Shown here: positions 28,771 through 38,499 of the stretch, piece after piece
Numbering within the stretch: the first letter of the stretch is position 1
Layout of the letters: the number at the start of each line of letters is the position of its first letter
Assembly (NCBI RefSeq): GCF_000421225.1
Contig: NZ_ATWL01000003.1
Coordinates: 1-64,000, forward strand
Origin: Ruania albidiflava DSM 18029
Lineage (GTDB): Bacteria; Actinomycetota; Actinomycetes; Actinomycetales; Beutenbergiaceae
Length of the DNA stretch: 64,000 nt
Direction: 5' to 3'
Position numbers and translations under genes: made by a program
The notes under the pieces: model-generated
What the model was told of the DNA's origin: nothing
Databases searched by the model: none
The model's input: only the letters and a program-made list of their open reading frames with translations

Positions 28771-29256
28771 ATGACGGTCACACAGGTGGCGCCCGTGCAC
28801 CGGTGGATCGCTGTCCTGCTGCTGGTGGTGGCGGTGGTCTCCGCAGCGGTCCGGATCGTCACGGGGGTGCCGGAGCTGGTTGCTGCGGGTGTCTCGATGA
28901 GCACTGTGCTCGGCGGCGTGTTCCTGGTCGGGTTGGCGATCCTGACACTGGCGTGGACAAAGGGGATGGTGTGGCTGCTGCGCGGCACGGAGGCACAGGT
29001 CGAGGTTCCAGACCGCGGTGAGGTTCGTCTCGTCGAAGGGCGTCACGTCGAGCAGGTCAGCGGCGTGGTCAGCGAGCAGGTCACCGCGCACACGTTCTGG
29101 AGGTGGAGCTGGGTGCGAGCCCAGGGGCGGACTGTGCGGGTGGACGGACGCGAGATGCCGAACCGTACCCGGGTGACGTTCGGAGTCATGGGCCCACGGC
29201 AGCACGCAGAGGACGTGGCAGCCTGGATACGGTCCGCCCTGCAGACCGAGCGCTAG
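28771..29256 (+). CDS. Small two-helix membrane protein
   Basis: A 161-residue protein with two membrane helices (about 12-32 and 44-68) followed by a basic cytoplasmic domain of about 90 residues ending AEDVAAWIRSALQTER. The soluble part resembles the alkaline-shock/Asp23-adjacent DUF2273-type arrangement only loosely, so I give no family. GGAAAGGGGG precedes ATG 28771. It lies between purC and purS with no obvious functional link. Confidence 0.65.
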   Translation: MTVTQVAPVHRWIAVLLLVVAVVSAAVRIVTGVPELVAAGVSMSTVLGGVFLVGLAILTLAWTKGMVWLLRGTEAQVEVPDRGEVRLVEGRHVEQVSGVVSEQVTAHTFWRWSWVRAQGRTVRVDGREMPNRTRVTFGVMGPRQHAEDVAAWIRSALQTER

Positions 29257-29323
29257 GGGTGGGCGCACTCCCCGGTAGGATCGAGCCGTCGCTTCGCCCA
29301 CCGCCGAACAGGAGTCCGCACCG

Positions 29324-29605
29324 ATGGCACATGTCGTCGTGGAGGTCATGCCCAAACCCGAGATCCTCGACCCGCAGGGCAAGGCGGTGGCCGGTGCGCT
29401 GCCGCGTCTCGGCTTCACTGGCTTCACCGGGGTCCGCCAGGGCAAGCGGTTCGAGCTGGAGATCGACGGGCCGGCCACCGACGAGGCCCTGGCCAGCGCC
29501 CGCAAGGTCGCCGAAGAGGTGCTCTCCAACCCGGTGATCGAGGACGTGGTCTCCGTGCACTGGGCCGAGCAGGCCGGCACGGCAGACCCGGCGGAGGCCC
29601 GCTGA
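29324..29605 (+). CDS. purS: FGAM synthase subunit PurS
   Basis: A 93-residue subunit that bridges PurQ and PurL in the three-part FGAM synthase. [19 protein letters not shown] is the family signature, followed by [21 protein letters not shown] precedes ATG 29324. The stop overlaps the purQ start (TGATG). Confidence 0.95.
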   Translation: MAHVVVEVMPKPEILDPQGKAVAGALPRLGFTGFTGVRQGKRFELEIDGPATDEALASARKVAEEVLSNPVIEDVVSVHWAEQAGTADPAEAR

Positions 29606-30279
29606 TGAGCCGCATCGGTGTGATCACCTTCCCCGGCAGCCTGGACGACCGGGACGCCGCCCGCGCCGTGCGGCTGGCCGGCGCCGAACCGGTGCGGCTG
29701 TGGCACGCCAGCGACTCCCTGGCCGGAGTGGACGCTGTGGTGCTGCCCGGTGGCTTCTCCTACGGCGACTACCTGCGCGCCGGCGCGCTGTCCTCCTTCG
29801 CCCCGATCATGACCAGCCTGGTGGACGCCGCGAACGCGGGCCTGCCGGTGCTCGGCATCTGCAACGGCTTCCAGATCCTCTGCGAGACCCACCTGCTCGC
29901 CGGTGCGATGATCAAGAACACCCAGCTCACGTTCGTCTGCACCGACCAGGTGCTCCGGGTGGAGAACACCTGCACCGCCTGGACCCACCAGTACAGCGAG
30001 GGGGAGCAGATCACTGTCCCGCTGAAGAACCAGGACGGGCAGTTCATCGCCGACGAATCCACCCTGGACGAGCTCGAGGGCGAGGGCCGGGTGGTGTTCC
30101 GCTACGTCGGCAACCCGAACGGCTCCCGCCGTGACATCGCCGGTATCACCAACGCCCGCGGCAACGTCGTCGGCCTGATGCCCCATCCCGAGCACGCCGT
30201 CGAGCCCGGCTTCGGCCCGAGCACCGACGGGCTGCGGTTCTTCAGCTCCGCACTGACCGCCACCCTCGCCGGCGCCTGA
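29605..30279 (+). CDS. purQ: FGAM synthase subunit PurQ (glutaminase)
   Basis: A 224-residue class I glutamine amidotransferase supplying ammonia to Pur[20 protein letters not shown] is the family block, GICNGFQIL carries the catalytic Cys and [11 protein letters not shown] the catalytic His and Glu. Its ATG overlaps the purS stop. The matching PurL is encoded separately at 56980. Confidence 0.97.
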   Translation: MSRIGVITFPGSLDDRDAARAVRLAGAEPVRLWHASDSLAGVDAVVLPGGFSYGDYLRAGALSSFAPIMTSLVDAANAGLPVLGICNGFQILCETHLLAGAMIKNTQLTFVCTDQVLRVENTCTAWTHQYSEGEQITVPLKNQDGQFIADESTLDELEGEGRVVFRYVGNPNGSRRDIAGITNARGNVVGLMPHPEHAVEPGFGPSTDGLRFFSSALTATLAGA

Positions 30280-30297
30280 CCCAGGCCCGCCGCACCG

Positions 30298-30750
30298 ATG
30301 ACCACCACCCCGCTGCCCGTCGTGCACGCCTGGACCGACGGCGCCTGCAAGGGCAACCCCGGCCCCGGCGGCTGGGGGGCGGTGCTGCAGTCCGGTGCGC
30401 ACGAGCGTGAGCTCTTCGGCGGCGAGGAGTCCACCACCAACAACCGGATGGAGCTCACTGCGGTGATCGAAGCGCTGCGCGCGCTGAACACCCGGTGTGC
30501 GGTCACCCTGCACGTGGACTCCGCCTACGTGATGAACGGTATGCAGTCCTGGCTGCCCGGCTGGAAACGCAACGGCTGGCGCACTGCGGCGAAGAAGCCG
30601 GTGAAGAACGAGGACCTGTGGCGGGCCCTGGACGAGCAGGTCGCCCGGCACCAGGTGCAGTGGGTGTGGGTGAAGGGCCACTCCGGCGATGCGGGCAACG
30701 AGCGCGCCGATGCGCTGGCGAACCGTGGCGTGGAATCACTTCGGACCTGA
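30298..30750 (+). CDS. rnhA: Ribonuclease HI
   Basis: A 150-residue endonuclease that cuts RNA in RNA-DNA hybrids. The four catalytic carboxylates are visible in [35 protein letters not shown] and [10 protein letters not shown], with the His of KGHSGDAGN. The basic protrusion ([16 protein letters not shown]) is present as in E. coli. It lies 18 bp after purQ and may be cotranscribed. Confidence 0.95.
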   Translation: MTTTPLPVVHAWTDGACKGNPGPGGWGAVLQSGAHERELFGGEESTTNNRMELTAVIEALRALNTRCAVTLHVDSAYVMNGMQSWLPGWKRNGWRTAAKKPVKNEDLWRALDEQVARHQVQWVWVKGHSGDAGNERADALANRGVESLRT

Positions 30751-30778
30751 GCGGATCCTGGTGGCAGACTGAGCCACC

Positions 30779-31894
30779 ATGCGGAAGAAGCGGACCGACA
30801 AGGCCACGCCCCCAGCTGCCCCACCTGCCCCGGTGAGCCGACCTAGTCTGGTGAGCGCCGCCGTCGTGCTGGCTGCGTTGACCGTGGCGGCCGTGGGCCT
30901 GCACCTGCTGTCCTCCATCGTGGCGCCGGCGTTCTTCGCGCTCACCCTGGTGATCACCGCACGGCCGCTGCAGCGGCGCCTGGTGCGGTGGGGGATGCCG
31001 AAGATGCTCGCCGCGATCCTCGTGCTGCTCGTCCTGTACGTCGTGCTGCTGGTGCTGCTGGTGGCCACCGCGGGGGCGCTGGCACAGGCCGCGCTGGAGC
31101 TGCCGAAGTACTCCGCCGCGTTCCAGCAGATGTACACCGACCTGATCGACTGGTTGGCCACCTTCGGTGTGGACGAGACGGCGCTGACCGGGCTGATCGA
31201 GGGGGTGGACCTGAACCGGGTCGCCGCGGTGGCCGCCTCGGTGCTGGAGAGCATGTCCTCGGCGGGCGGTCAGTTCCTCATCCTCGTGGTGGTGATGTTC
31301 TTCCTGGCGATCGACTCCACGGTGCTGTCCTCCCGGTGGTCGCTGATCTCCTCGGCCCGGCCCGAGCTGGGCAAGGCGCTGCAGCGGTTCTTCACCGGGG
31401 TGCGCAAGTACTGGCTGGTGTGCACGGCGTTCGGGCTGATCGTGGCGGTGCTGGACGTGATCGCGCTGATCATCATCGGCGTGCCGCTGGCGCTGGTGCT
31501 CGGCCTGCTCGCGTTCGTGACCAACTACATCCCGAACGTCGGGTTCATCATCGGGCTGGTGCCGGCCGCGCTGCTCGCCCTGCTCAACGGTGGGCTGAGC
31601 GACATGGTGTGGGTGATCGTGGCGTACTGCGTGCTGAACTTCACCATCCAGACGATGATCCAGCCGAAGGTCACCGGGGACGCGGTCGGCCTCAGCCCGG
31701 TGGTCTCGTTCCTGTCCTTGACCCTGTGGACCCTGGTGGTCGGGCCGCTGGGGGCGATCCTGGCGGTGCCGCTGACGCTCGCAGCCAAGGCGATGTTGGT
31801 GGACGCCCACCCGGAGGCGCGCTGGATCAACGCCTTCCTGGTCGCCGAGCCGGATGCGCGCCAGTACCTACGGCAGCAGGCGAAGGCCGCCTGA
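30779..31894 (+). CDS. AI-2E family transporter
   Basis: A 371-residue polytopic protein of the AI-2E/PerM family (about seven or eight membrane segments). The region GLLAFVTNYIPNVGFIIGLV and the following IQPKVTGDAVGLSPVVSFLS are conserved marks. Members export small molecules or act as Na+/H+ antiporters; the substrate is not predictable. The first 20 residues are basic and cytoplasmic. Confidence 0.88.
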   Translation: MRKKRTDKATPPAAPPAPVSRPSLVSAAVVLAALTVAAVGLHLLSSIVAPAFFALTLVITARPLQRRLVRWGMPKMLAAILVLLVLYVVLLVLLVATAGALAQAALELPKYSAAFQQMYTDLIDWLATFGVDETALTGLIEGVDLNRVAAVAASVLESMSSAGGQFLILVVVMFFLAIDSTVLSSRWSLISSARPELGKALQRFFTGVRKYWLVCTAFGLIVAVLDVIALIIIGVPLALVLGLLAFVTNYIPNVGFIIGLVPAALLALLNGGLSDMVWVIVAYCVLNFTIQTMIQPKVTGDAVGLSPVVSFLSLTLWTLVVGPLGAILAVPLTLAAKAMLVDAHPEARWINAFLVAEPDARQYLRQQAKAA

Positions 31895-32019
31895 CCCTGG
31901 ACCACACGGCAACGGCGACGACAGCGAGACGGCAGGGGACGAAGCGCAGCGAGGTCGAGCTCCGGTTCGACGTGTAGTCGCGGGTGCAACTGGTGCATCA
32001 CGGTCGATGCGCCAGGGCA

Positions 32020-32946
32020 TCAGCGCAGTGGGGTCACCGAGCCACTGAAGTGGCGGGCACCGGAGCGCGCGTTCCAGCCCAGGTACTCGACACCGGCGGC
32101 AGTGCCCTCGCTCACGCCGCTGCCGCCCGCCGGCCGCACTGCGAACGCCACCCGGCCCGGCAGCAGCACCGGCTTGCCGAAGGTCACGTCCCAGCTGAAC
32201 ACCTCGGCGCCGCCGGTAACCGCAGCGGTCAGCGCCCGCGCGGCGGTGTACATCCCGTGCGCGATCGCCCGCTTGAAACCGAACAGCCGCGCCGGCACCG
32301 ATCCCATGTGGATCGGATTCCGGTCGCCGGAGACCTCCGCATAGCGGCGCCCGGTGTCCGCCCCCAGGTGCCACTGCGCTGTCGGCTGCGGCAGCTTCTG
32401 CCCCCAGGCCGTGCCCGCACTCGGTGTCTCCGGCGCTGCCGGCAGACCCGGAAGGGTGCGCCCCCTGGCCAGGTAGGTGGACCTGCCCCGCCAGGCCACG
32501 CCGTCGGTGGCGGACCCGGTGACCTCCACCACCAGCTCCACCTGCGTGCCCTTGCGGTGCGCGGCCAGGTGCTCCGCCCACGCCCGCACCTCGAGCGCTT
32601 CACCGATGTGCAGCGCCCGGAGCTGGTCCACCCGGTTAGCCACGTGCACCATGCCCAGCAGCGGCAGCGGGAAGTCCTCCCGGGCCATCACCGCCATCGC
32701 CACCGGGAAACCGAGCACGTGCACGAACCCGGCCGGCAGACGGTCGCTGGCCGCCACGTCGCCGAGCACCCGCTGATAGCTGACCAGCTGCTCGGCATCC
32801 ACCGGCACGTCCGCCACCCGGTAGACCACGTCCGGCAGCGTGGTGGACTGCGTCAGCGGGCGCACCATCAGCCGGGCGGAGCGACCCAGGGCGTTCGCAT
32901 ACAGGCTGCTCAGCGACGGCACCGCCGCCAGCGTCTGCTCAGCCAT
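32020..32946 (-). CDS. MaoC-like 3-hydroxyacyl-thioester dehydratase (HtdX-like)
   Basis: A 308-residue double hotdog-fold dehydratase. The hydratase 2 motif is in the second half (YAEVSGDRNPIHMGSVPARL, catalytic Asp and His) followed by FGFKRAIAHGMYTA. Its layout next to a long FabG and a thiolase matches M. tuberculosis Rv0241c-Rv0242c-Rv0243 (htdX-fabG4-fadA2). It should hydrate or dehydrate acyl-CoA or acyl-ACP intermediates. The start overlaps the fabG stop (TGATG). Confidence 0.87.
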   Translation of the reverse strand: MAEQTLAAVPSLSSLYANALGRSARLMVRPLTQSTTLPDVVYRVADVPVDAEQLVSYQRVLGDVAASDRLPAGFVHVLGFPVAMAVMAREDFPLPLLGMVHVANRVDQLRALHIGEALEVRAWAEHLAAHRKGTQVELVVEVTGSATDGVAWRGRSTYLARGRTLPGLPAAPETPSAGTAWGQKLPQPTAQWHLGADTGRRYAEVSGDRNPIHMGSVPARLFGFKRAIAHGMYTAARALTAAVTGGAEVFSWDVTFGKPVLLPGRVAFAVRPAGGSGVSEGTAAGVEYLGWNARSGARHFSGSVTPLR

Positions 32947-34298
32947 CAGGCACCCACCAGGTTCTGCCCGCACACCCGCAGCGTCTCGCCGTGAATACCC
33001 CCGGCCTGCGGGGAGAGCAGGAACGCGATCGCCTCGGCCACGTCTACCGGTAGACCGCCCTGCTGCAGCGAGTTCAACCGGCGCGCCACCTGCCGGGTCA
33101 GCGCCGGCATCCGTGCGGTCATCTCGGTCTCGATGAACCCGGGCGCCACCGCGTTCGCCGTGCCGCCGACCGCCGCGATCCGCGGGGCCAGCGCGCGGGT
33201 CAGGCCGATCACCCCGCCCTTGGTGAAGGAGTAGTTCGTCTGCCCGCGGTTGCCGGCGATGCCGGAGGTGGAGGACAGGGACACCACGCGCAGCCCGTCC
33301 GGGGCCACGTCCGCACGGGCCAGCAAGGCCTCGTTCATTCGCAGCTGGGCGGCCAGGTTGACCGCCACCACCGAGTCCCACCTCTCCGCGGTCATGTTCG
33401 CCAGCAGCTTGTCCCGGGTGATACCCGCGTTGTGCACCACCCCGTCCAGCCGGCCATACCGGGCGACAGCCAGATCGACGATCCGGTCCGCGGCACCGTC
33501 CCCGGTGATGTCCAGCTGCAGCGCCGTGCCGCGCACCTCGTTCATCACTGCGGCCAGCTGCTCCCCGGCGACCGGCACGTCCACACCGATCACCTGCGCC
33601 CCGTCCCGGCGGACGGTGCGTGCGATCGCGGCACCGATCCCACGGGCCGCGCCGGTGACCACGATGACCCGACCGGCCAGGGGACGGGTCCAGTCCTGGG
33701 GGACGGCGCCGTCGGTGGAGTCCACCTGCACCAGCTGCCCGGAGACGAATGCCGAGCGCGCGGACAGCAGGAACCGCAGCGCCCCGCCGACGCTCACCGC
33801 TCCAGCGCTCACGCCCTCGGCTAGCACGAGCCCGTTCCCGGTCCCGCCGGCACGCAGCTCCTTGGCCAGCGAACGCAGCATGGCATCCACACCCTGCCGG
33901 GCGGCGGCTACCGCCGGCTCCTCCGCCTCGGCTGCCGGGCGGGACACGGTCACCACCCGGGCACACGGCGCCAGGGAGCGCAGCACACCTCCGAGGGTGA
34001 GCACCCGCTCGGAGAGGTCCTGCGGACCGGTGACGTCGGTCAGGTCCAGCACCACCGCCCCGAGCTTGCCGCTGGAGGGGGCGTTGCGCCGCACGTCCAG
34101 GTCCCAGGACAGCAGCCACTCGGCCAGCGCGTCACTCTCCGGGCCGCGCCCGACCAGCAGCACCGGGCCGGGAACCAGCGGCTGGTCCACCCGGGCGGGC
34201 TCAGTGCGCCGCAGCCGCGCCGGCCGGGGCAGACCGAGCTTCTTGGCGAGCTCCTTGGTGACCCCGGAGTTCACCAGGTTCAGGTAGGTGTCGCTCAT
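32946..34298 (-). CDS. fabG4: High-molecular-weight 3-oxoacyl reductase (FabG4-like)
   Basis: A 450-residue short-chain dehydrogenase. The first 200 residues form a degenerate N-terminal Rossmann-like domain, and the second half is the active reductase: VVTGAARGIGAAIA (nucleotide binding), HNAGITRDK, LSSTSGIAGN and YSFTK (catalytic Tyr and Lys). The length and two-domain form match mycobacterial FabG4, which reduces 3-oxoacyl-CoA with NADH. Its start overlaps the thiolase stop (ATGA), so the three genes from 35650 down to 32020 form one coupled operon. Confidence 0.9.
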   Translation of the reverse strand: MSDTYLNLVNSGVTKELAKKLGLPRPARLRRTEPARVDQPLVPGPVLLVGRGPESDALAEWLLSWDLDVRRNAPSSGKLGAVVLDLTDVTGPQDLSERVLTLGGVLRSLAPCARVVTVSRPAAEAEEPAVAAARQGVDAMLRSLAKELRAGGTGNGLVLAEGVSAGAVSVGGALRFLLSARSAFVSGQLVQVDSTDGAVPQDWTRPLAGRVIVVTGAARGIGAAIARTVRRDGAQVIGVDVPVAGEQLAAVMNEVRGTALQLDITGDGAADRIVDLAVARYGRLDGVVHNAGITRDKLLANMTAERWDSVVAVNLAAQLRMNEALLARADVAPDGLRVVSLSSTSGIAGNRGQTNYSFTKGGVIGLTRALAPRIAAVGGTANAVAPGFIETEMTARMPALTRQVARRLNSLQQGGLPVDVAEAIAFLLSPQAGGIHGETLRVCGQNLVGA

Positions 34299-35650
34299 CG
34301 GTCACCGTCCTTCGCCGCAGCCGGCGCCTCGAGGATCATCGCCACCGCCTGACCGCCGGCCGCGCACACGGAGATCAGGCCGCGCGCCGGCTCGTCCGGC
34401 TCGGCATCCTTGGCTCGGCGCAGCAGCGTGGCCAGCGTGGCCACGATCCGCGCCCCGGTGGCGGCGAACGGGTGCCCGGCGGCCAGCGAGGAGCCGGCCA
34501 CGTTCAGCTTCGACCGGTCCAGCTCGCCGAGTGCGGGCAGGTGGACCTTGGTCTGCATGAACTCCTCGTCGGCCCAGGCGGCCACCGTGGTCAGCACGGT
34601 GGAGGCGAACGCCTCGTGGATCTCGATGAAGGTGAAGTCCTCCAGCCCCAGGCCCTGCCGCGCCAGCAGCCGCGGCACGGCGTACGCCCCGCCCATCAGC
34701 AGCCCCTCCGCACCGTGGACGAAGTCGACAGCCGCAGCCTCGGCATCGACCACGTGCGCCAGCACCGGCAGCCCCCGCTCAGCAGCCCACTCGTCGGTGC
34801 CGAGCAGCACCGCGGCTGCGCCGTCAGACAGCGGGGTCGAGTTCCCGGCGGTCATCGTCGCACCCGGGGAGGACGTGCCGAACACCGGGGTCAGCTTCGC
34901 CAGCTTCTCTGCCGAGGTGTCCGGCCGCAGCGACTGGTCCCGGGTGAGCCCGCGGAACGGGGTGATCAGGTCGTCGAACAGGCCGTCGTCGTAGGCCCGG
35001 GCAAGGTTCTGGTGCGAGGCGAGCGCGACCTCGTCCTGCGCCTCGCGGGTGATGGACCACCGGCGGGTGGTGATCGCCTGGTGCTCACCCATCGACATCC
35101 CGGTGCGCGGCTCGTTCACGCTCGGCGCCACCGGGGCCAGGTCACCGGGCCGCAGGCTGCCGACCAGCTTCACCTTCTCCGCCACGCTCTTGGACCGGGA
35201 CAGCTTCATCAGCGTGCGCCGCAGCCGGTCGGAGACCACGATCGGAGCGTCCGAGGTGGAGTCGGTGCCGGCGGCGATCCCGGTCTCGATCTGCCCTAGG
35301 GCGATCTTGTTCGCGATCGCGGTGACCGCCTCCACGCTGGTGCCGCAGGCGCGCTGGGTGTCGAAGGCGGAGGTGTGTGGATCCAGTCCGGAACCGAGCA
35401 CCGCCTCCCGGGTGAGGTTGAAGTCCCGGGAGTGCTTGAGCACAGCCCCGCCCGCCACGTCACCGATGCGCTCACCCTGCAGGGCGAACCGGGCCACCAG
35501 CCCGGTCAACGCCGCGGTGAGCATGTCCAGGTTGGCGGCGCTCGCGTAGGCACCACCGGCCTTCCCGAACGGGATCCGGTTCCCACCGATCACTGCGGCC
35601 TTGCGGACAGGTGCTGTGCTGCGCTCGGCGGGCGCGGGCTTGCGTGCCAT
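34295..35650 (-). CDS. fadA2: Acetyl-CoA acetyltransferase (FadA2/FadI-like thiolase)
   Basis: A 451-residue thiolase. The nucleophile is in QRACGTSVEAV, the His motif in IHEAFAST, GHPFAATGARIV carries the second His, and VCAAGGQAVAMI the catalytic Cys of the C-terminal domain. The HEAFA form (instead of NEAFA) is typical of the FadI/FadA2 branch. It is the first gene of the htdX-fabG4-fadA2 unit, divergent from a tetR gene across 69 bp containing GAGTA boxes. Confidence 0.93.
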   Translation of the reverse strand: MARKPAPAERSTAPVRKAAVIGGNRIPFGKAGGAYASAANLDMLTAALTGLVARFALQGERIGDVAGGAVLKHSRDFNLTREAVLGSGLDPHTSAFDTQRACGTSVEAVTAIANKIALGQIETGIAAGTDSTSDAPIVVSDRLRRTLMKLSRSKSVAEKVKLVGSLRPGDLAPVAPSVNEPRTGMSMGEHQAITTRRWSITREAQDEVALASHQNLARAYDDGLFDDLITPFRGLTRDQSLRPDTSAEKLAKLTPVFGTSSPGATMTAGNSTPLSDGAAAVLLGTDEWAAERGLPVLAHVVDAEAAAVDFVHGAEGLLMGGAYAVPRLLARQGLGLEDFTFIEIHEAFASTVLTTVAAWADEEFMQTKVHLPALGELDRSKLNVAGSSLAAGHPFAATGARIVATLATLLRRAKDAEPDEPARGLISVCAAGGQAVAMILEAPAAAKDGDR

Positions 35651-35697
35651 GAGAGATCCTCACTGTGGGGTCGGGGCCACGATGTGTCTAGGACCAA

Positions 35698-35726
35698 GAG
35701 TACCTGATACTCTGAGTACGTGAGTA
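35698..35726. promoter_or_regulatory. GAGTA-box operator between fadA2-like gene and tetR
   Basis: Four pentamers lie within 29 bp: GAGTA (35698), TACTC (35708), GAGTA (35714) and GAGTA (35722). TACTCTGAGTA at 35708-35718 is a perfect 11-bp palindrome, and GAGTA-N5-TACTC is a second one sharing a half. The cluster covers the tetR start codon and the divergent promoter region, so autoregulation and control of both lipid operons is likely. Confidence 0.6.
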
Positions 35727-36409
35727 GGGTCACGACAACGTCGGGTCGACGCAGTGGTGTCGCCGCGTCGAACGGCGCCACCGCAGCAGAGGTGGACGGC
35801 CGCTCCCGTCGCTGGCAGACGCACCGTGCCGAACGCCGCCGGGAGCTGAGCCGACAGGCGCGTCGCGCGGTGCACCACAGCGGCCCGGACCTGTCCATGG
35901 ACGAGTTCGCCGCCGCGATGGGCACCTCGAAGTCGATCGTCTACCGGTACTTCACCGACAAGGCCGGGCTGCAGGCTGCGGTCAGCGAGCTCGTCCTGGA
36001 GGAGATGGCCGAGGCGTTCGAGACCGCCGCACACTCCCAGGCCGACCCTCGCCAGCGGCTGCGGCAGATGGTCGGGGTGTACGTGGACATGCTCGACTCC
36101 TCCCCGAACGTGTACCGGTTCGTCACCCGCGCCGACGGCGGAGCGGACCTGTCCGCGTTCCTCACCGCGATCTCCAGGTATGTGCAGATCCCGCTCGCCG
36201 ACGCGTTGGCTGCGGCCGGGGACGACGCCGACCTGGCGCCCACCTGGGCGGCCGGCATGGTCGGTTTCGTCCGTGGTGTCGGCGAGTCCTGGCTGGCTGC
36301 CGAGGCCGACGAGCACACCACCGCCGAGGTGATGGCGGACCTGATCTCCCACTGGCTGTGGACCGGTGCCGATGCCGGCGCCCCCACCCTGACCACCGAC
36401 GAGAGGTAG
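35720..36409 (+). CDS. TetR-family transcriptional regulator
   Basis: A 229-residue repressor with an N-terminal helix-turn-helix (MDEFAAAMGTSKSIVYRYF at about 60-78) and an all-helical ligand domain. It lies 7 bp ahead of the acyl-CoA dehydrogenase gene and is divergent from the fadA2-like operon. It most likely senses acyl-CoA and controls both units through the GAGTA boxes. The GTG 35720 start lies inside the operator; about 40 basic, low-complexity residues precede the HTH. Confidence 0.88.
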   Translation: MSRVTTTSGRRSGVAASNGATAAEVDGRSRRWQTHRAERRRELSRQARRAVHHSGPDLSMDEFAAAMGTSKSIVYRYFTDKAGLQAAVSELVLEEMAEAFETAAHSQADPRQRLRQMVGVYVDMLDSSPNVYRFVTRADGGADLSAFLTAISRYVQIPLADALAAAGDDADLAPTWAAGMVGFVRGVGESWLAAEADEHTTAEVMADLISHWLWTGADAGAPTLTTDER

Positions 36410-36416
36410 ACCTTCC

Positions 36417-38465
36417 ATGACGAGCATCCAGCAGGCGGACCTCCGCATCGACACCGCCGCCGTCGGCAGGATGGTGGACGGCCGCTGGGCCGACTACCGC
36501 CGCCAGGCGCGAGACATCTTCCTGGACCCCGAGCTGCGCAAGCAGGACGGGCTGAGCATGGCCGAGCACCGCGAACGAGTGCTGGCGCAGGCGAAGAAGC
36601 TTGTGGACCTGGGCATCGTCCAGCGCGCCTTCCCCGAGCGACTGGGCGGCCAGGACGACCCGGGCGGCAACCTCGCCGGCTTCGAGGAGATGGCGGTCGG
36701 CGACCCGTCGCTGCAGATCAAGGGCGGTGTGCAGTGGGGCCTGTTCGGTGCCGCGATCCTGCACCTGGGCACAGAGCAGCACCACGACCGTTTCCTGCCC
36801 GGCGCGATGGACCTGAGCGTGCCCGGCGCGTTCGCCATGACCGAGATCGGCCACGGCAGCGACGTCGCCGCGATCGGCACCACCGCGACCTACGACCCGG
36901 ACACCGAGGAGTTCGTGATCCACACCCCGTTCCGCGGGGCGTGGAAGGAGTTCCTCGGCAACGCCGCCGTGCACGGGGTGGCCGCCGTGGTCTTCGCCCA
37001 GCTGATCACGGGCGGGGTGAACCACGGCGTGCACGCCTTCTACGTGCCGATCCGGGAGAACGACGACGGCGTCGCCGGCGACTTCCTGCCCGGGGTCAGC
37101 GGTGAGGACGACGGCTACAAGGGCGGCCTGAACGGTGTGGACAACGGCCGGCTGGCCTTCGACCAGGTGCGCATCCCGCGCACCAACCTGCTGAACCGGT
37201 ACGGGGACGTGGCTGCTGATGGCACCTACTCCTCCCCGATCGAGAGCCCCGGGCGCCGGTTCTTCACCATGCTCGGCACCCTCGTGCAGGGGCGGGTGTC
37301 CCTGGGCGGCTCGGCCGTGGTGGTGGCGAAGATGGCGCTGGCCACCGCGATCCGCTACGGCAACGAGCGCCGTCAGTTCACCGGCGGGGACGAGAACGTG
37401 GAGACCGTGCTGCTGGACTACCAGCAGCACCAGCGCCGGCTGCTGCCGCTGCTGGCCCGCACCTACGCGGCGCAGTTCATGCACAACCAGCTGGGCCAGC
37501 GGTTCCACGAGGTGTTCTCCGGCGAGCACGATACCGACGGTGACCGGCAGGACCTGGAGACCCTGGCGGCGGCGTCCAAGCCGGTGAGCACCTGGCTGGC
37601 GCTGGAAACCATCCAGATGGCCCGCGAAGCCTGCGGCGGTGCTGGCTACATGGCGGAGAACAAGCTCGTCGGCTGGCATGCGGACATGGATGTGTATGTC
37701 ACCTTCGAGGGTGACAACAACGTGCTGCTGCAGCTGGTCGGCAAGCGGCTGCTCACCGACTACAGCCGGGAGATGGCCCGTATGGACGTGGCCGGCGCAG
37801 TGCGCTGGGTCGCCGACCGGGCCGTGGACATGACCCTGCACCGCACGCCGCTGCGCCGGACCGCGCAGTCGATCCAGGACTGGGGCTCCCGGGCCCGGTC
37901 GGCCACGGAGGTGCGCGATCCCGAGGCGCAGCGCGAGCTGCTCGAGGACCGGGTGGAGTCGATGGTCGAGGAGGTCGCCCTGGCCCTGCGCGCCGGCAAG
38001 GGGGCACCCCCGCAGGTGGCCGCGGACCTGTTCAACTCCCACCAGCACGACCTGATCGAGGCGGCCCGAGCGCACGCCGAGCTGCTGCAGTGGGAGGCGT
38101 TCACCGAGGCGCTCGAGAGCATCACGGACTCCGGTACCCGGACGGTGATGACCTGGTTGCGGGACCTGTACGGGCTGACCATGATCGAGAAGAACCTCGC
38201 CTGGTACCTGCTGAACGGTCGGCTCTCGGCCCAGCGGGCTCGCACGGTGACCAGCTACATCAACCGGCTGCTGCCTCGGCTGCGCGCCCACGCCGTCGAC
38301 CTGGTGGATGCCTTCGGTTACACGAAGGAGCACATCGGCGCCACCATCGGCACCGGGGTGGAGGCCGAGCGGCAGGCCGAGGCGCGCGAGTACTACCGGC
38401 GCCAGCGGGCCTCGGGTGACAGCCCGATCAGCGAGAAGGACCTGCGCAGGGCCAAGGCCAGCTGA
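36417..38465 (+). CDS. Acyl-CoA dehydrogenase/oxidase family protein
   Basis: A 682-residue flavoprotein with the length and motifs of the acyl-CoA oxidase branch: FAMTEIGHGSDVAAIGTTAT (FAD/substrate), RVSLGGSAVVVAKMALATAI, REACGGAGYMAENKL and TFEGDNNVLLQLVGKRLL with the catalytic Glu. The C-terminal 200 residues form the extra helical domain of oxidases. It performs the first oxidation of acyl-CoA in beta-oxidation. The direct electron acceptor (oxygen or ETF) cannot be told. It follows tetR closely and probably shares its transcript. Confidence 0.9.
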   Translation: MTSIQQADLRIDTAAVGRMVDGRWADYRRQARDIFLDPELRKQDGLSMAEHRERVLAQAKKLVDLGIVQRAFPERLGGQDDPGGNLAGFEEMAVGDPSLQIKGGVQWGLFGAAILHLGTEQHHDRFLPGAMDLSVPGAFAMTEIGHGSDVAAIGTTATYDPDTEEFVIHTPFRGAWKEFLGNAAVHGVAAVVFAQLITGGVNHGVHAFYVPIRENDDGVAGDFLPGVSGEDDGYKGGLNGVDNGRLAFDQVRIPRTNLLNRYGDVAADGTYSSPIESPGRRFFTMLGTLVQGRVSLGGSAVVVAKMALATAIRYGNERRQFTGGDENVETVLLDYQQHQRRLLPLLARTYAAQFMHNQLGQRFHEVFSGEHDTDGDRQDLETLAAASKPVSTWLALETIQMAREACGGAGYMAENKLVGWHADMDVYVTFEGDNNVLLQLVGKRLLTDYSREMARMDVAGAVRWVADRAVDMTLHRTPLRRTAQSIQDWGSRARSATEVRDPEAQRELLEDRVESMVEEVALALRAGKGAPPQVAADLFNSHQHDLIEAARAHAELLQWEAFTEALESITDSGTRTVMTWLRDLYGLTMIEKNLAWYLLNGRLSAQRARTVTSYINRLLPRLRAHAVDLVDAFGYTKEHIGATIGTGVEAERQAEAREYYRRQRASGDSPISEKDLRRAKAS

Positions 38466-38499
38466 CCTGCTCCCGGTCCCGCGAGGGTGGCCCGATGGC

